DNA of 64,000 nt from Alphaproteobacteria bacterium (lineage in GTDB: Bacteria; Pseudomonadota; Alphaproteobacteria; UBA6615), in the NCBI GenBank assembly GCA_009691025.1, contig SHWB01000009.1, forward strand, positions 1 through 64,000. Direction: 5' to 3'. Of the stretch, positions 29,128-41,492 are shown piece after piece. Both the position numbers and the translations under genes were made by a program. Each line of letters starts with the position of its first letter. Position 1 is the stretch's first letter. Below the pieces are notes generated by a model. It ran no database searches and was not told where the DNA came from. It saw only the letters and a program-made list of their open reading frames with translations.

Positions 29128-30645
29128 TCAGCCGAGGTAGCGGGCCGTCAGATGGGCCTCGAAGGCAGCCGTGTCGAGCGGTCGCCCGGTCGCCCGCGCG
29201 ATCAGCTCCTCCGCCGACAGCAGCGAGCCGTAGCCGTGGATATTGCTGCGCAGCCAGGAGAACAGCGGCGCGAAATCGCCGCGGGCGATCCCCGGCTCGA
29301 TGTCCGGATCGGCCGCGCGCGCGGCGGCAAGGAGCTGTGCGGCCGCCAGCGCGCCCAGCGTGTAGGTGGGGAAATAGCCGAAGGAGCCGACATACCAGTG
29401 GATGTCCTGCAGGCAGCCCAGCCGGTCATCGGGCGGCACGATGCCGAGCAGGCTGCGCATGCCGTCGGTCCAGGCGTCGGGCAGGTCGGACGGCGACAGC
29501 GAACGGTCGAGCAGCGCGCGCTCCAGCCGCGTGCGCAGCAGGATATGGGCGGGATAGGTCACCTCGTCGGCATCGACGCGGATGAAATCCGGCTTCACCA
29601 GCGCCGCCCGTCGCCACTGGTTGTCCGCCGACCATTCCGGCCCGACCCCGTCGAAGGCCGCGGCGATGCGCGGCGCCGCCCAGCCGAGGAAGGCGCGCGA
29701 ACGGCACACGCCCATCTCGACCAGCAGCGATTGCGATTCGTGGATCACCATGCCACGCGCGGTGCCGACCGGCTGGTGGCGCCACGCCAGCGGCAGGCCA
29801 AAATCGTAGATGGCGTGGCCGGTCTCGTGCAGTACACCCATCAAGGCGGGCGCGAAGTCGTCCTCGTCGTAGCGCGTGGTGATGCGGTGGTCGTCCGCCG
29901 CCCCGCCGGAGAATGGATGCAGCGTCTCGTCGAGGCGGCCGAACCGGAAATCGAAGCCAAGAGCGGCCATCATCTCGTGCGCGATCGCGCGCTGGCGCGC
30001 CACCGGGAACGGGCCGGCGATCGGCAGTGGTGCCGGGCGCCGCGCCTGACGATCGAGCGCACGCGCGAGGAAGTCCGGCAGGAAGTCTTCGAGGCTGGCG
30101 AACAGCGCATCGACACGGGGCGCGCGCAGGCCGGCCTCGTGCTGGTCGAGCAGCGCGTCGTAGGGCGCGAGGCCGAAGGCGGCTCCTTTCGTCGCCGCCG
30201 CCTCGCGGGCAAGGCCTAGCACCTCGGCGAGGGCAGGCAGCACGGCGGCGTAGTCGCCGGCCGGGCGCGCGGCGCGCCAGCGGATCTCGCAGGCGCCCTC
30301 GGCGCGCGCGCGCGCGGCGACAAGATCGGACGGCAAGGCACGGGCATGGGCGAGGCTGCGCGCCATTTCGCGCACATTGGCGCGGCGCCATTCGCCATCG
30401 GCGTCGTCGTCGCGCGCCACCTCCCCGGCCGCCGCGGCAACGTAGTCGGCCAGCGCCGCGCCGGCGAGCAGCTCGTGGCGCATGACCTCGAGCGTGGCGA
30501 CCATCTCGGCGCGCGATTCGGCACTGCCCTCCGGCATCATCGTGCGCTGGTCCCAACCGATCAGGCCGAGCGCGTCGTCTAGCGCGGCGATGCGGACAAA
30601 GCGTGAAGTCGCCGCGTCCCAGTTGGGCCTGCCCGGTGCGTTCAT
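29128..30645 (-). CDS. Carboxypeptidase M32 (Taq type)
   Basis: 505-residue zinc metallocarboxypeptidase of family M32. The zinc motif is HETGHAIYDFGLP (about residue 265: H-E-x-x-H) with the distal Glu in MVIHESQSLLVEMGV. Other family blocks are IGWDQRTMMPEGSAESRAEM, LHPFSGGAADDHRITTRYDE, VTYPAHILLR and IHWYVGSFGYFPTYTLG. It removes C-terminal residues from peptides, with a broad specificity in characterised relatives. ATG at 30645 overlaps the surf1 stop by four bases (ATGA), so it is translated with the oxidase assembly genes. Confidence 0.93.
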   Translation of the reverse strand: MNAPGRPNWDAATSRFVRIAALDDALGLIGWDQRTMMPEGSAESRAEMVATLEVMRHELLAGAALADYVAAAAGEVARDDDADGEWRRANVREMARSLAHARALPSDLVAARARAEGACEIRWRAARPAGDYAAVLPALAEVLGLAREAAATKGAAFGLAPYDALLDQHEAGLRAPRVDALFASLEDFLPDFLARALDRQARRPAPLPIAGPFPVARQRAIAHEMMAALGFDFRFGRLDETLHPFSGGAADDHRITTRYDEDDFAPALMGVLHETGHAIYDFGLPLAWRHQPVGTARGMVIHESQSLLVEMGVCRSRAFLGWAAPRIAAAFDGVGPEWSADNQWRRAALVKPDFIRVDADEVTYPAHILLRTRLERALLDRSLSPSDLPDAWTDGMRSLLGIVPPDDRLGCLQDIHWYVGSFGYFPTYTLGALAAAQLLAAARAADPDIEPGIARGDFAPLFSWLRSNIHGYGSLLSAEELIARATGRPLDTAAFEAHLTARYLG

Positions 30646-31364
30646 CTGACGTTTCCCCGTTGCCGGCCGCGCGCGATGCCGGTCGCGGCCCAGACCACGA
30701 CCAGCGCCGCCGCGAGGCCGAACCATGTGATGGCATAGCCGAGATGCGGGCTTGGCAGAACCCCTTCCGGCGCCCGCGCCACCGGCAGCGACTCCGCCGT
30801 CGCCCCGGGGCCGGCAAGAACGAGAAGTGCCGCCGTTGCGGGCAGGCCCGCCGCTGCACGCATCGCCGGCACATCGATAGTCAGCCACTGCCCCCTCGCC
30901 GGGTCGTTGTCGACGGCGAAGGGGCCCGGCACGAAGGGCAGGCTGAGCCAGCCCGCTATGCGCTGCTCGCCCTCCGGCCGCGACCAGGTCGTGGCCTCGC
31001 CAGCCGGCGGCAGCCAGCCGCGATCGACCAGCACGGCGGCGCGTCCCCCGGCATCGATCAGCGGCGTGACGAGACCGCGCCCGGCGCGGCCGTCGCGCGC
31101 ACGCGCCTGCAGGACGAATTCGTGCGCATAGTCGAACCGTCCGGTGACGATGACGGGATGCAGGTCGAGCGCCGGATCGGCGCCGCGGGCGGCGATTTCG
31201 CCCGGTGTCATGTGCAAGTACGAGGACGTCAGCCGTGCCGCCCGCATCGCGTTGAGATCGTCCTTCCACGCCAGCCGCTGCATCTGCCACAGGCCGAGCG
31301 CAACCAGCGCGGCGAGCACCGGCAGTGCGGCGAGGGTCAGCCAAAGCGAGGGGCGAAAGCGCAT
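30642..31364 (-). CDS. SURF1-family cytochrome oxidase assembly protein
   Basis: 240-residue SURF1/Shy1 protein that helps insert heme a into cytochrome c oxidase. Two membrane helices: near the start (LTLAALPVLAALVALGLWQM) and at the end (HLGYAITWFGLAAALVVVWA). Between lies the periplasmic domain with the WQMQRLAWK motif, GRFDY, GLVTPLIDAGGRAAVLVDRG and WLPP. ATG at 31364 begins MRFRPSLWLT. In the oxidase cluster, downstream of the DUF983 remnant. Confidence 0.92.
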   Translation of the reverse strand: MRFRPSLWLTLAALPVLAALVALGLWQMQRLAWKDDLNAMRAARLTSSYLHMTPGEIAARGADPALDLHPVIVTGRFDYAHEFVLQARARDGRAGRGLVTPLIDAGGRAAVLVDRGWLPPAGEATTWSRPEGEQRIAGWLSLPFVPGPFAVDNDPARGQWLTIDVPAMRAAAGLPATAALLVLAGPGATAESLPVARAPEGVLPSPHLGYAITWFGLAAALVVVWAATGIARGRQRGNVR

Positions 31365-31416
31365 CGGTGCATAGATAGGCGAACCGGCACGGCCGGCCCA
31401 GCCCCGCGACACGAAG

Positions 31417-31795
31417 TCAGCGTGGCTTGCCGATTTCCTCGTCCCAGACGGCGTGCTTGTACTTCTGGGCTGCGAGCCAGGCCTTCAGCGGCCGCATCCG
31501 GCCGATGGCGCCGCCGAGCACGACCGTGGTCCAGATCAGGATGTGCATCCAGAATGGCGGATGGGCCGAGAATTACAACGCCACGGCGAGCGGAATGACC
31601 AGCGCGCTGTAGCCGACGATGATGAAGATATGGCGGCCCGCCATCGACGGCGAGCCGGCCATAGTCAAGCCCGCAGACGGCGCAGCTCTCGGCGATCTTC
31701 AGCAGCCCGTCGTAGAAGCGTCCCTTGCCACAGCTCGGGCAGGCGCAGCGGAGGCCGTTGGCGATGCTCGACTGCGGTGGCCAGTCGTCGTTCAT
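31417..31795 (-). pseudogene. DUF983 membrane protein, frameshifted and interrupted by TAA
   Basis: DUF983 proteins are small zinc-ribbon membrane proteins that follow ctaE in alphaproteobacterial oxidase clusters. From ATG at 31795 the zinc ribbon is intact (LRCACPSCGKGRFYDGLL, then ESCAVCGLDYGR). After DGG the frame is lost near 31640; one base out, it reads HIFIIVGYSALVIPLAVAL, then TAA (31582-31580), then FSAHPPFWMHILIWTTVVL, and MRPLKAWLAAQKYKHA to TGA at 31417. The family reads Glu at the stop position, so GAA-to-TAA is likely. Two lesions; the zinc-ribbon half may still be translated but both helices are lost. Confidence 0.88.
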
Positions 31796-31811
31796 TGCAA
31801 CCTGACCGGCC

Positions 31812-32660
31812 TCAACCGCCCCAGATATAGACGCAGCTGAAGAGGAACAGCCAGACCACGTCGACGAAGTGCCAGTACCAGGCCGCGGCCTCAAAGCCGA
31901 CATGGTGGTTAGCCGTGAAGTGGCCCTTGGCGCTGCGGATCCAGCAGACGATCAGGAAGGCCGTGCCGACGATGACGTGGAAACCGTGGAAGCCTGTCGC
32001 CATGAAGAAGGTCGATGGGTAGATGCCGTCGCGGAAGCCGAAGGCCGCCTCGCTATACTCCCAGACCTGCAGGCAGGTGAAGATGAGGCCGAGGGCGGCG
32101 GTGATGCCGAGCATCTGCGTCGCATGCTGCATCTTGCCTTCGCGGATGTCGTGGTGCGCCCATGTCACCGTGAAGCCCGAGGTCAGCAGGACCAGCGTGT
32201 TGAGCAGCGGCACGTCGAAGGGATCGAAGGTGAGGATGCCCTCCGGCGGCCACATGAAGCCGGTCGCCTCCTTGGGGAACAGGCTGGCGTCGAAGAAGGC
32301 CCAGAAGAAGGCCGAGAAGAACATCACCTCCGAGGAGATGAACAGCGCCATGCCGTAGCGCAGGCTGACCTGGTGAACCGGGCTGTGCACCTTCTGGTGC
32401 GTCGCCTCGTCCACCACCACGGACCACCAGCCGAACATGGTGACTAAGACCAGCAGCATGCCGGGCGCCGCGATCCACAGTCCGACCGACTCGAAAAAGG
32501 ACTGGAGGCCGGGCCCGAAGGTGTCGGGATGCATGAAGCAGACGAGGCCGAGGGTGGTCAGCAGCCCGGCGAGGGCGCCGACGGCCGGCCAGTGGCTCGG
32601 CTCGACCATGTGATAGGGATGGGGCCTGCCGTGGGTGGTGTCTGTCGCTGCCATCGCCAT
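31812..32660 (-). CDS. ctaE: Cytochrome c oxidase subunit III
   Basis: 282-residue subunit III of the aa3-type oxidase. Seven helices; typical blocks are HPYHMVEPSHWPAVGALAG, GWWSVVVDEATHQKVHSP, LFISSEVMFFSAFFWAFFDA, GFTVTWAHH, GFHVIVGTAFLIVCWIR and EAAAWYWHFVDVVWLFLF. Subunit III lies beside the D-channel mouth of subunit I and stabilises turnover. ATG at 32660 gives the start MAMAATDTTHG. The spacing to ctaG is 40 bases, and it is followed by the DUF983 remnant after 16. Confidence 0.97.
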   Translation of the reverse strand: MAMAATDTTHGRPHPYHMVEPSHWPAVGALAGLLTTLGLVCFMHPDTFGPGLQSFFESVGLWIAAPGMLLVLVTMFGWWSVVVDEATHQKVHSPVHQVSLRYGMALFISSEVMFFSAFFWAFFDASLFPKEATGFMWPPEGILTFDPFDVPLLNTLVLLTSGFTVTWAHHDIREGKMQHATQMLGITAALGLIFTCLQVWEYSEAAFGFRDGIYPSTFFMATGFHGFHVIVGTAFLIVCWIRSAKGHFTANHHVGFEAAAWYWHFVDVVWLFLFSCVYIWGG

Positions 32661-32700
32661 TCCTGCAGGGCCGACGCCCGTGCCTCCACTCAAGGATGGA

Positions 32701-33297
32701 TCAGTTCCGCCCGTCGGCTGGCCGTGCCGCGGTCTGGTCGCCGCGCCCGCCCGGGGGCGCGACGTAGAAGGTATAGCTGAGTGTGATCGTGCGGACATCC
32801 GCCAGATTGCGATCGTCAGAGATCGCCGGGTCGACGAAGAAGGAGACCGGCATGTCCACCGACTCGCCCGGCGCCAGGGTCTGCTCGGTGAAGCAGAAGC
32901 AGGCGATCTTGACGAAGACCGGCCCGGCCTTAAGCGGCGTGACGTTGAACACCGCCGTCCCCGTTACCGGCACCTTTGACAGGTTGGTGGCGCGGTAGAA
33001 GGCAACCGCCTCCTGGCCGACGGCCAGCGTCATCTCGCGCTGTTCTGGCACGAAGCGCCAGGGCAGCGCCGGGTCGGTATCGGCGTTGAAGCGCACGGTG
33101 ACTCGCCGCGTGGCCGCATCGACCGCCACCATCGGCGCCGCCTCGGCGACCAGCGGCGTGCCGGCGAAGCCGAAGGTCTGGCAATAGAGGCGATACAGCG
33201 GCACGGCGGCGAAAGAGAGCCCGACCATGCCGAATGCGACGACCGCGAGGATCGCCCCGAGGCGCCCGTTCCTGCCGCTGGTCCGCCGTTCCTTCAC
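32701..33297 (-). CDS. ctaG: Cytochrome c oxidase assembly protein CtaG/Cox11
   Basis: 198-residue Cox11-type copper chaperone that delivers copper to CuB of subunit I. An N-terminal anchor (LGAILAVVAFGMVGLSFAAV) ends in PLYRLYCQTFGFAGTP, and the soluble domain bears the copper motif C-F-C-F in VKIACFCFTEQTL (about residue 138) and the final DPAISDDRNLADVRTITLSY. Start assigned to GTG at 33297 (VKERRTSGRNG); the frame is also open to a TTG at 33330. It lies between the CoxF-like gene and ctaE. Confidence 0.95.
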   Translation of the reverse strand: MKERRTSGRNGRLGAILAVVAFGMVGLSFAAVPLYRLYCQTFGFAGTPLVAEAAPMVAVDAATRRVTVRFNADTDPALPWRFVPEQREMTLAVGQEAVAFYRATNLSKVPVTGTAVFNVTPLKAGPVFVKIACFCFTEQTLAPGESVDMPVSFFVDPAISDDRNLADVRTITLSYTFYVAPPGGRGDQTAARPADGRN

Positions 33298-33307
33298 GCG
33301 CACCCCG

Positions 33308-33445
33308 CTACAGCCCGCCCGCGCGGACAAGGAAGATGACGTAGATGATCACCGCGAGGCCCACCAGCACGGCAAGCGTAACGCGGTTCTTGCGCCGAAT
33401 GGCACGCCGGCGCGACTGGCTGTAGGAATCTCTCACGCTCACCAT
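33308..33445 (-). CDS. Small CoxF-like membrane protein
   Basis: 45-residue protein: a basic N-terminus with [10 protein letters not shown], then one membrane helix ([19 protein letters not shown]). Small single-helix proteins of this form, sometimes called CoxF, lie between ctaB and ctaG in alphaproteobacterial oxidase operons. ATG at 33445 overlaps the ctaB stop by seven bases, and the stop is ten bases before the ctaG GTG, which supports it as a real gene. The role is presumed to be in oxidase assembly. Confidence 0.75.
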   Translation of the reverse strand: MVSVRDSYSQSRRRAIRRKNRVTLAVLVGLAVIIYVIFLVRAGGL

Positions 33446-34380
33446 GCCACATTGTGCCAGGCCTGCACCCCGCCGCCGTCGATGACGAGTAGCCCGAAGA
33501 TCATGAACAGGTACAGGATCGAGAAGCCGAACATCTGGCGCGCCGCGCGGTCGCCGTCGCTGTCGGGTTCCCCCAGCACGCGCACGGCAGCGGCGACGAA
33601 GACGAGGCCGAGAGCCAGCGCGCCGACGGCGTAGACTATGCCGGCCGCGCCCAGCGCCCAGGGCGCAAGAGCCAGCGGCAGCAGCAGCAGCGTGTAGGCC
33701 AGCATCTGGCGCTTGGTCGCGCGCCGACCGGCCACCACCGGCATCATCGGCACGCCGGCACGCGCATAATCGGCGCTGCTGTAGAGCGCGAGCGCCCAGA
33801 AATGCGGCGGCGTCCAGAAGAACACCAGGGCGAACAGCGCCAGCGGCACGAGGTCCACCGTGCCGGTCACGGCGGCCCAGCCGATCACCGGCGGAAAGGC
33901 GCCGGCGGCGCCGCCGATGACGATGTTCTGCGGCGTGCGCCGCTTGAGCCACATCGTGTAGACGATGACGTAGAAGGCGATGGTCGCGGCGAGCAGAAAG
34001 GCGGCGAGCCAGTTGGTCGCCAGCCCCATCAGTCCGACCGCGCCGATGGCGCAGAGCACGCCGAAGCCGAGCGCGTCATCCGGCGCGATGCGACCGGCCG
34101 GGATCGGCCGGGCCGCGGTGCGCGTCATGACCGCGTCGATATCTCGGTCGTACCACATGTTGATCGCTCCGGCCGCGCCCGAGCCGATGGCGATGCACAG
34201 CACGGCGACCGCCGCCAGCAACGGATGCAGATTGCCCGGCGCAAGCCAGATGCCGACGGCGCCGGTGAACACCACGAGCGACATCACTCGCGGCTTCATC
34301 AGCGCGATGAAATCTCCGGCGCTAGACGGCAGCGAGGCAACCGCGCCGCCGGCGTCGCTGTGTAGCGTGGTTCCGTTCAC
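33439..34380 (-). CDS. ctaB: Protoheme IX farnesyltransferase (heme O synthase)
   Basis: 313-residue UbiA-superfamily prenyltransferase (Cox10) that attaches a farnesyl chain to heme b, making heme O for the oxidase. The first Asp-rich motif is [20 protein letters not shown] (about residue 92) and a second conserved region is [26 protein letters not shown] in part. Nine hydrophobic helices. Follows ctaD by 22 bp. The heme A synthase ctaA is not in the window. Confidence 0.96.
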   Translation of the reverse strand: MNGTTLHSDAGGAVASLPSSAGDFIALMKPRVMSLVVFTGAVGIWLAPGNLHPLLAAVAVLCIAIGSGAAGAINMWYDRDIDAVMTRTAARPIPAGRIAPDDALGFGVLCAIGAVGLMGLATNWLAAFLLAATIAFYVIVYTMWLKRRTPQNIVIGGAAGAFPPVIGWAAVTGTVDLVPLALFALVFFWTPPHFWALALYSSADYARAGVPMMPVVAGRRATKRQMLAYTLLLLPLALAPWALGAAGIVYAVGALALGLVFVAAAVRVLGEPDSDGDRAARQMFGFSILYLFMIFGLLVIDGGGVQAWHNVAW

Positions 34381-34402
34381 GGGCGTTCCGCGCCAGCCAC
34401 TG

Positions 34403-37197
<2,795 letters not shown>

Positions 37198-38631
37198 ATG
37201 ACCGACCTCGCCCGCACGACCGATCTGTTCTGGAATCGCACCGGCATGGACCCGGCGCGGGTGCGGCGGACGATCGGCAATGCGCTGGACGGCGCCGACG
37301 ACGGCGAGTTGTTCCTTGAGTACCGCGCCGCCGAGAGCCTGAGCTTCGACGACGGGCGCATCAAGGCGGCCAGCTACGACATTGCCCAGGGCTTCGGCCT
37401 GCGCGCCGTGGCCGGCGAAGCGACCGGCTATGCCCACGCCGCCGAGCTGTCGGAAGCGGCGATCGCGCGGGCCGCCGATGCGGTGAAGGCGGTGACGACC
37501 GGGCATTCCGGCCGCCTCGCCTTGCCGCCCGCCGGTACCAATCGCGCGCTCTACCCCGATCTCGACCCCACCGCGGGCATGCCTTTCGCCAACAAGGTGG
37601 CCCTGCTGACCGCCATCGACGCCTATGCGCGCAAGTGCGATCCGCGCGTCCGCCAGGTGTCGGCGACCTTGGCGGCGAGCTGGCAGGCGGTCGAAATCCT
37701 GCGGCCCGACGGCTCGCGCGCCGCCGATATCCGCCCGCTTGTGCGCCTCAACGTCTCCATCGTCGCCGGCGACGGCGACCGTCAGGAGACCGGCTCGCAT
37801 GGCGGCGGCGGCCGCGCCGCCTACGCCGAATGGATCGTGCCGGAGCGATGGCAGGCCCAGGTCGACGAAGCCCTGCGCCAGGCGCTGGTCAATCTCGGCT
37901 CCGTTCCGGCCCCGGCCGGCGAAATTACCGTCGTGCTCGGTCCGGGCTGGCCCGGCGTGCTGTTGCACGAGGCCATCGGCCACGGCCTGGAGGGCGATTT
38001 CAACCGCAAGAAGACCTCGGCCTTCGCCGGCCTGCTCGGCCAGCGCGTCGCCGCGCCGGGCGTCACCGTCGTCGACGACGGCACGCTGCCGGGCCGGCGC
38101 GGCTCGCTCAGCGTCGACGACGAGGGCACGCCGTCGTCCAGCACCGTGCTGATCGAGGACGGCATCCTCAAGGGCTACATGCAGGACCGCATGAACGCCC
38201 GCCTGATGGGCGTCGCGGCGACCGGCAACGGACGGCGCGAATCCTACGCCCACGCGCCCATGCCGCGCATGACCAACACCTACATGCTGGCCGGCGACCG
38301 CGACCCGGCCGAGATCGTCGCCTCGGTCGACCGCGGCCTCTATGCCGTCAATTTCGGCGGCGGCCAGGTCGACATCACCAACGGCAAGTTTGTGTTCTCC
38401 TGCACGGAGGCCTATCTCATCGAGAATGGCAAGGTCGGTCGCCCCGTCAAAGGCGCAACCCTCATCGGCAACGGCCCCGACGTGCTGACCCGCGTGCGCA
38501 TGGTGGGCAACGACATGCAGCTCGACCCGGGCGTCGGCACTTGCGGCAAGGCCGGACAATCGGTGCCCGTGGGCGTCGGCCAGCCCACATTGCTGATCGA
38601 CGCAATCACGGTGGGCGGCACGGCCGTGTGA
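37198..38631 (+). CDS. tldD: TldD metalloprotease subunit
   Basis: 477-residue TldD, partner of PmbA/TldE (54.3-55.7 kb); together they form a heterodimeric zinc protease that trims modified peptides such as microcin B17 precursors and unfolded peptides in enterobacteria. The zinc motif H-E-x-x-x-H is in LLHEAIGHGLEGDFNRKKTS (about residue 260) and the GKFVFSCTEAYLIENG block is near the third ligand. The ATG at 37198 yields the family start (TDLFWNRTGMD...). Length is normal. Divergent from ctaC. No precursor peptide gene is visible nearby. Confidence 0.93.
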   Translation: MTDLARTTDLFWNRTGMDPARVRRTIGNALDGADDGELFLEYRAAESLSFDDGRIKAASYDIAQGFGLRAVAGEATGYAHAAELSEAAIARAADAVKAVTTGHSGRLALPPAGTNRALYPDLDPTAGMPFANKVALLTAIDAYARKCDPRVRQVSATLAASWQAVEILRPDGSRAADIRPLVRLNVSIVAGDGDRQETGSHGGGGRAAYAEWIVPERWQAQVDEALRQALVNLGSVPAPAGEITVVLGPGWPGVLLHEAIGHGLEGDFNRKKTSAFAGLLGQRVAAPGVTVVDDGTLPGRRGSLSVDDEGTPSSSTVLIEDGILKGYMQDRMNARLMGVAATGNGRRESYAHAPMPRMTNTYMLAGDRDPAEIVASVDRGLYAVNFGGGQVDITNGKFVFSCTEAYLIENGKVGRPVKGATLIGNGPDVLTRVRMVGNDMQLDPGVGTCGKAGQSVPVGVGQPTLLIDAITVGGTAV

Positions 38632-38745
38632 GAAAGGCGTAACTGCATCGAACCCATGCGTCCTGAGCATGGCCTCGCGCTCCAATCCTGCTAATCTGCG
38701 CTCCGGCGCGTGAAGGTAGCGCGCGCAGCGCAGAGGACACTACCT

Positions 38746-39915
38746 ATGCCCGACGACAGTCGCCGCGAGCCAACTCTTGCCAGACCGGCCGACGCGCCAG
38801 CGTCGCAGGTGGTAGCGAAGCTGCGCACGCGGCGCACGATGCGGCTCGTGCGCTTCGTCGTCCTCGGCGCCGTGGTGCTCGTGGCCCTAGCGGCCTTGGC
38901 GGACTGGGGCTGGTTCCAGTACAGCCACATCACCGAGACCGATGCCCGCGTCGCCGCCGAGGAGATCGCGGTGGCGAGCCGTGTCGCCGGCTGGGTTCGC
39001 GAACGGCCCGGCGACGAGGGCAGCACCATCGCCAAGGGCGACATCCTGGTGGATATCGACGCGCGCGAGGCGCGGTTGCGCCTCGCCGAGTTCGGCGCTG
39101 GCCTGGAACGTCTGGCGGCCGAGCGTAGCCAGATCAAGGCGCAGCTCGCGATGGTCGACGCCCAGACAGCGAGCCGGCTGACCGCGGCGCGCTCGCGCAT
39201 CGGCGCCTCGCTGGCCTCCGTCGACCTCGCGCGCGAACTGCATACGCTGGCGCAGACGGAGTTCGGCCGCATCGCCCGCCTCGCCGAGGCCGGCCACGCC
39301 GCCGCCCAGCGCCGCGACACCGAGCAAGGCGCGCTGGCCCGCGCCGGCGAACGGCTGCGCGCCAGCGAGGCCGGCCTCGCCACCGCCCAGGCCGAGGCCG
39401 CCACCGCTCTGGCCGACCGCCAACAGATCGACGTGCTGGAACGGCGGCTCGACACGCTTCTGCACGAGGAGATGGAAATATCGTCCCGCCGCGACCAGCA
39501 GGCCCTCGAAGTCGCCGACCGGGCGCTGCGCAGCCCGATCGACGGCATCGTCTCGCGCACCTTCGTGGAAGCCGGCGAGTATGTGCGCCCAGGCCAGCGC
39601 CTGATGCTGATCCACGACCCGCGTGCCGTCTGGGTTGAGGCCAACGTCAAGGAAACCGAGCTGCGCCACCTGAAGCCGGGGATGGACGTGATGCTGCACG
39701 TCGACGCCTACCCCGACACCGAATTCAAAGGCCGGGTCGAGCGCCTGGGGCAGGCCGCGACGAGCGAATTCGCGCTGCTGCCAAACCCCAACCCCTCGGG
39801 CAATTTCACCAAGGTCACCCAGCGCCTGCCCGTGCGCATTGCCTTAGAGCAGCAGGGCAACCTACTGCGCCCCGGCATGATGGTGGTCGTCGAGATCGCC
39901 ATCCCCGGCCGCTGA
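38746..39915 (+). CDS. emrA: Multidrug efflux membrane-fusion protein (EmrA/HlyD type)
   Basis: 389-residue periplasmic adaptor for MFS-type multidrug pumps. A short basic cytoplasmic N-terminus, one membrane helix (about residues 35-55, VVLGAVVLVALAALADWG), a first lipoyl/barrel half with ITETDARVAAEEIAVASRVA and VRERPGDEGSTIAKGDILVD, a long coiled-coil hairpin (about 105-245), then the second half ending in LRSPIDGIVSRTFVEAGEYV and GQRLMLIHDP. ATG at 38746 has AGAGGA upstream. Followed after one base by the first emrB. It lacks an outer-membrane TolC in this window. Confidence 0.92.
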   Translation: MPDDSRREPTLARPADAPASQVVAKLRTRRTMRLVRFVVLGAVVLVALAALADWGWFQYSHITETDARVAAEEIAVASRVAGWVRERPGDEGSTIAKGDILVDIDAREARLRLAEFGAGLERLAAERSQIKAQLAMVDAQTASRLTAARSRIGASLASVDLARELHTLAQTEFGRIARLAEAGHAAAQRRDTEQGALARAGERLRASEAGLATAQAEAATALADRQQIDVLERRLDTLLHEEMEISSRRDQQALEVADRALRSPIDGIVSRTFVEAGEYVRPGQRLMLIHDPRAVWVEANVKETELRHLKPGMDVMLHVDAYPDTEFKGRVERLGQAATSEFALLPNPNPSGNFTKVTQRLPVRIALEQQGNLLRPGMMVVVEIAIPGR

Positions 39916-39916
39916 C

Positions 39917-41491
39917 GTGACCGCCGCCGCCGACGCTCTGGTCATCCGCGACCGGTCGGGTTCGCGCATCGTCACCCCCGGCTATCGCGTCGCTGTCTGT
40001 TCGGCGGCCCTGCTCGGCTCGCTGACCGGCGCCCTGTCGGCGACCATCGTCAACGTCGCCGTGCCCGACATCATGGGCACTTTCGGCGTCGGCCAGGACC
40101 AGGCCCAGTGGATGGCCACCTCCTTCTTTGCCACCATGACGGTGGGGATGCTGATCACCGACTGGCTGACGCGCGCCTTCGGTCCGCGCATGGTCTACCT
40201 GATCGCGATCGGCGTGTTCATCTTCGGCAGCATGGTCGCCGGTCTCGCGGTCGACTACTTCATCGTCGTGCTCGGCCGCGCCTTGCAGGGCTTTGCCTCT
40301 GGCCTGCTGCTGCCGGTCACCATGATCGCCCTGTTCATGGTGTTCCGGCCCGAGCGGCGCTCGACGGCGATGGGCATGTACGGCCTGTCCTTCACCCTCG
40401 GGCCCGGCATCGGCCCCTGGGTCGGCGGCATGGCGGTCGACGCCTTCGACTGGCGATTCACCTTCTTTCTCGTCGTCCCCATAGCCTTCATCGCCGCGCT
40501 TGTCGCGGCGAGCGCCCTGCCCGGCCGCGACGAAAAGGCGCCCGAGCGTGGCCTCGACTGGATCGGCACGATCCTCGTCTCGATCTTCCTGGCGGCGACG
40601 CTGACCGGTCTGTCGAACGGCCAGATGCGCGGCTGGGATTCGGATTTCGTCGTCGGCCTGCTCGTGCTCGGCGTGTTCGCTCTCGTCGCCTTCGTCGCCT
40701 GGGAACTGATCACGCCCGACCCGATCTTCGACGTGCGCCTGCTGCTGTCGCCGCGCATGGCCGCGTCGGCGGCGATTTCCGGGCTGTTCGGCATCACGAT
40801 GTTCGGCTCGCTCTATCTCGTGCCGATCTTCCTGCAGCTAGTGCAGAGCTACACGCCGACGCGCGCCGGCCTCGCGCTGGTGCCGGGCGGCATAGCGCTC
40901 GGCATCATCTTCCCGATCATGGGCCGCATCGGCGACAAGGCGCGGGCCGACCTTCTGGTCGCCACCGGATTCATTCTTTTCGCCTGGACGACATGGCAGA
41001 TGGGCCTGCTCGACGCCCATACGGCGTTCTGGACGGTGGCGCTGCTGGTGCTGGTGCAGCGCATCGGCAACGCGATGGTGTTCCCGCCGCTCACCGCCAA
41101 CGCGCTGTCCGCCCTGCCGCCGCACAAGATCGGCGCCGCCAACGGCATCCTCAATTTCACCCGCCAGGGCTTCGGCGCCTTCGGCATCAACCTGCTGGCG
41201 ATCTTCCTCGAACGGCGCAGCGCCTTCCACGCCAACGCGCTGGCCTCGACGCAGACCGAGAGCAATACGGCTACCGACGACCTGCTCGCCCGTATCGGCG
41301 AATTGTTCGACGCCCAGGGCTTCGACGAGATGGGCCAGGGCGCGGCCGCGACCTGGTATCTCGGCAAGGTACTGTCACACCAGGCGACGGCGCTGGCCTT
41401 CCGCGACACCTTCGTCGTCTATGCCGTCATTGCCAGCTTCGGAATCTTGCTGGCACTTGTGCTGCGGCCGCATCGGCGCCGGCCGCGCTGA
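39917..41491 (+). CDS. emrB: Multidrug efflux MFS transporter, EmrB type, copy 1
   Basis: 524-residue 14-helix MFS exporter of the DHA2/EmrB family. Typical segments: AALLGSLTGALSATIVNVAV with the first-helix motif, DIMGTFGVGQDQAQWMATS, the Motif-C-like segment FTLGPGIGPWVGGMAVDAF, and DWRFTFFLVVPIAF. GTG at 39917 lies one base after the emrA stop. It is followed by a second emrB with one base between. Substrate is not predictable. Confidence 0.92.
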   Translation: MTAAADALVIRDRSGSRIVTPGYRVAVCSAALLGSLTGALSATIVNVAVPDIMGTFGVGQDQAQWMATSFFATMTVGMLITDWLTRAFGPRMVYLIAIGVFIFGSMVAGLAVDYFIVVLGRALQGFASGLLLPVTMIALFMVFRPERRSTAMGMYGLSFTLGPGIGPWVGGMAVDAFDWRFTFFLVVPIAFIAALVAASALPGRDEKAPERGLDWIGTILVSIFLAATLTGLSNGQMRGWDSDFVVGLLVLGVFALVAFVAWELITPDPIFDVRLLLSPRMAASAAISGLFGITMFGSLYLVPIFLQLVQSYTPTRAGLALVPGGIALGIIFPIMGRIGDKARADLLVATGFILFAWTTWQMGLLDAHTAFWTVALLVLVQRIGNAMVFPPLTANALSALPPHKIGAANGILNFTRQGFGAFGINLLAIFLERRSAFHANALASTQTESNTATDDLLARIGELFDAQGFDEMGQGAAATWYLGKVLSHQATALAFRDTFVVYAVIASFGILLALVLRPHRRRPR

Positions 41492-41492
41492 C

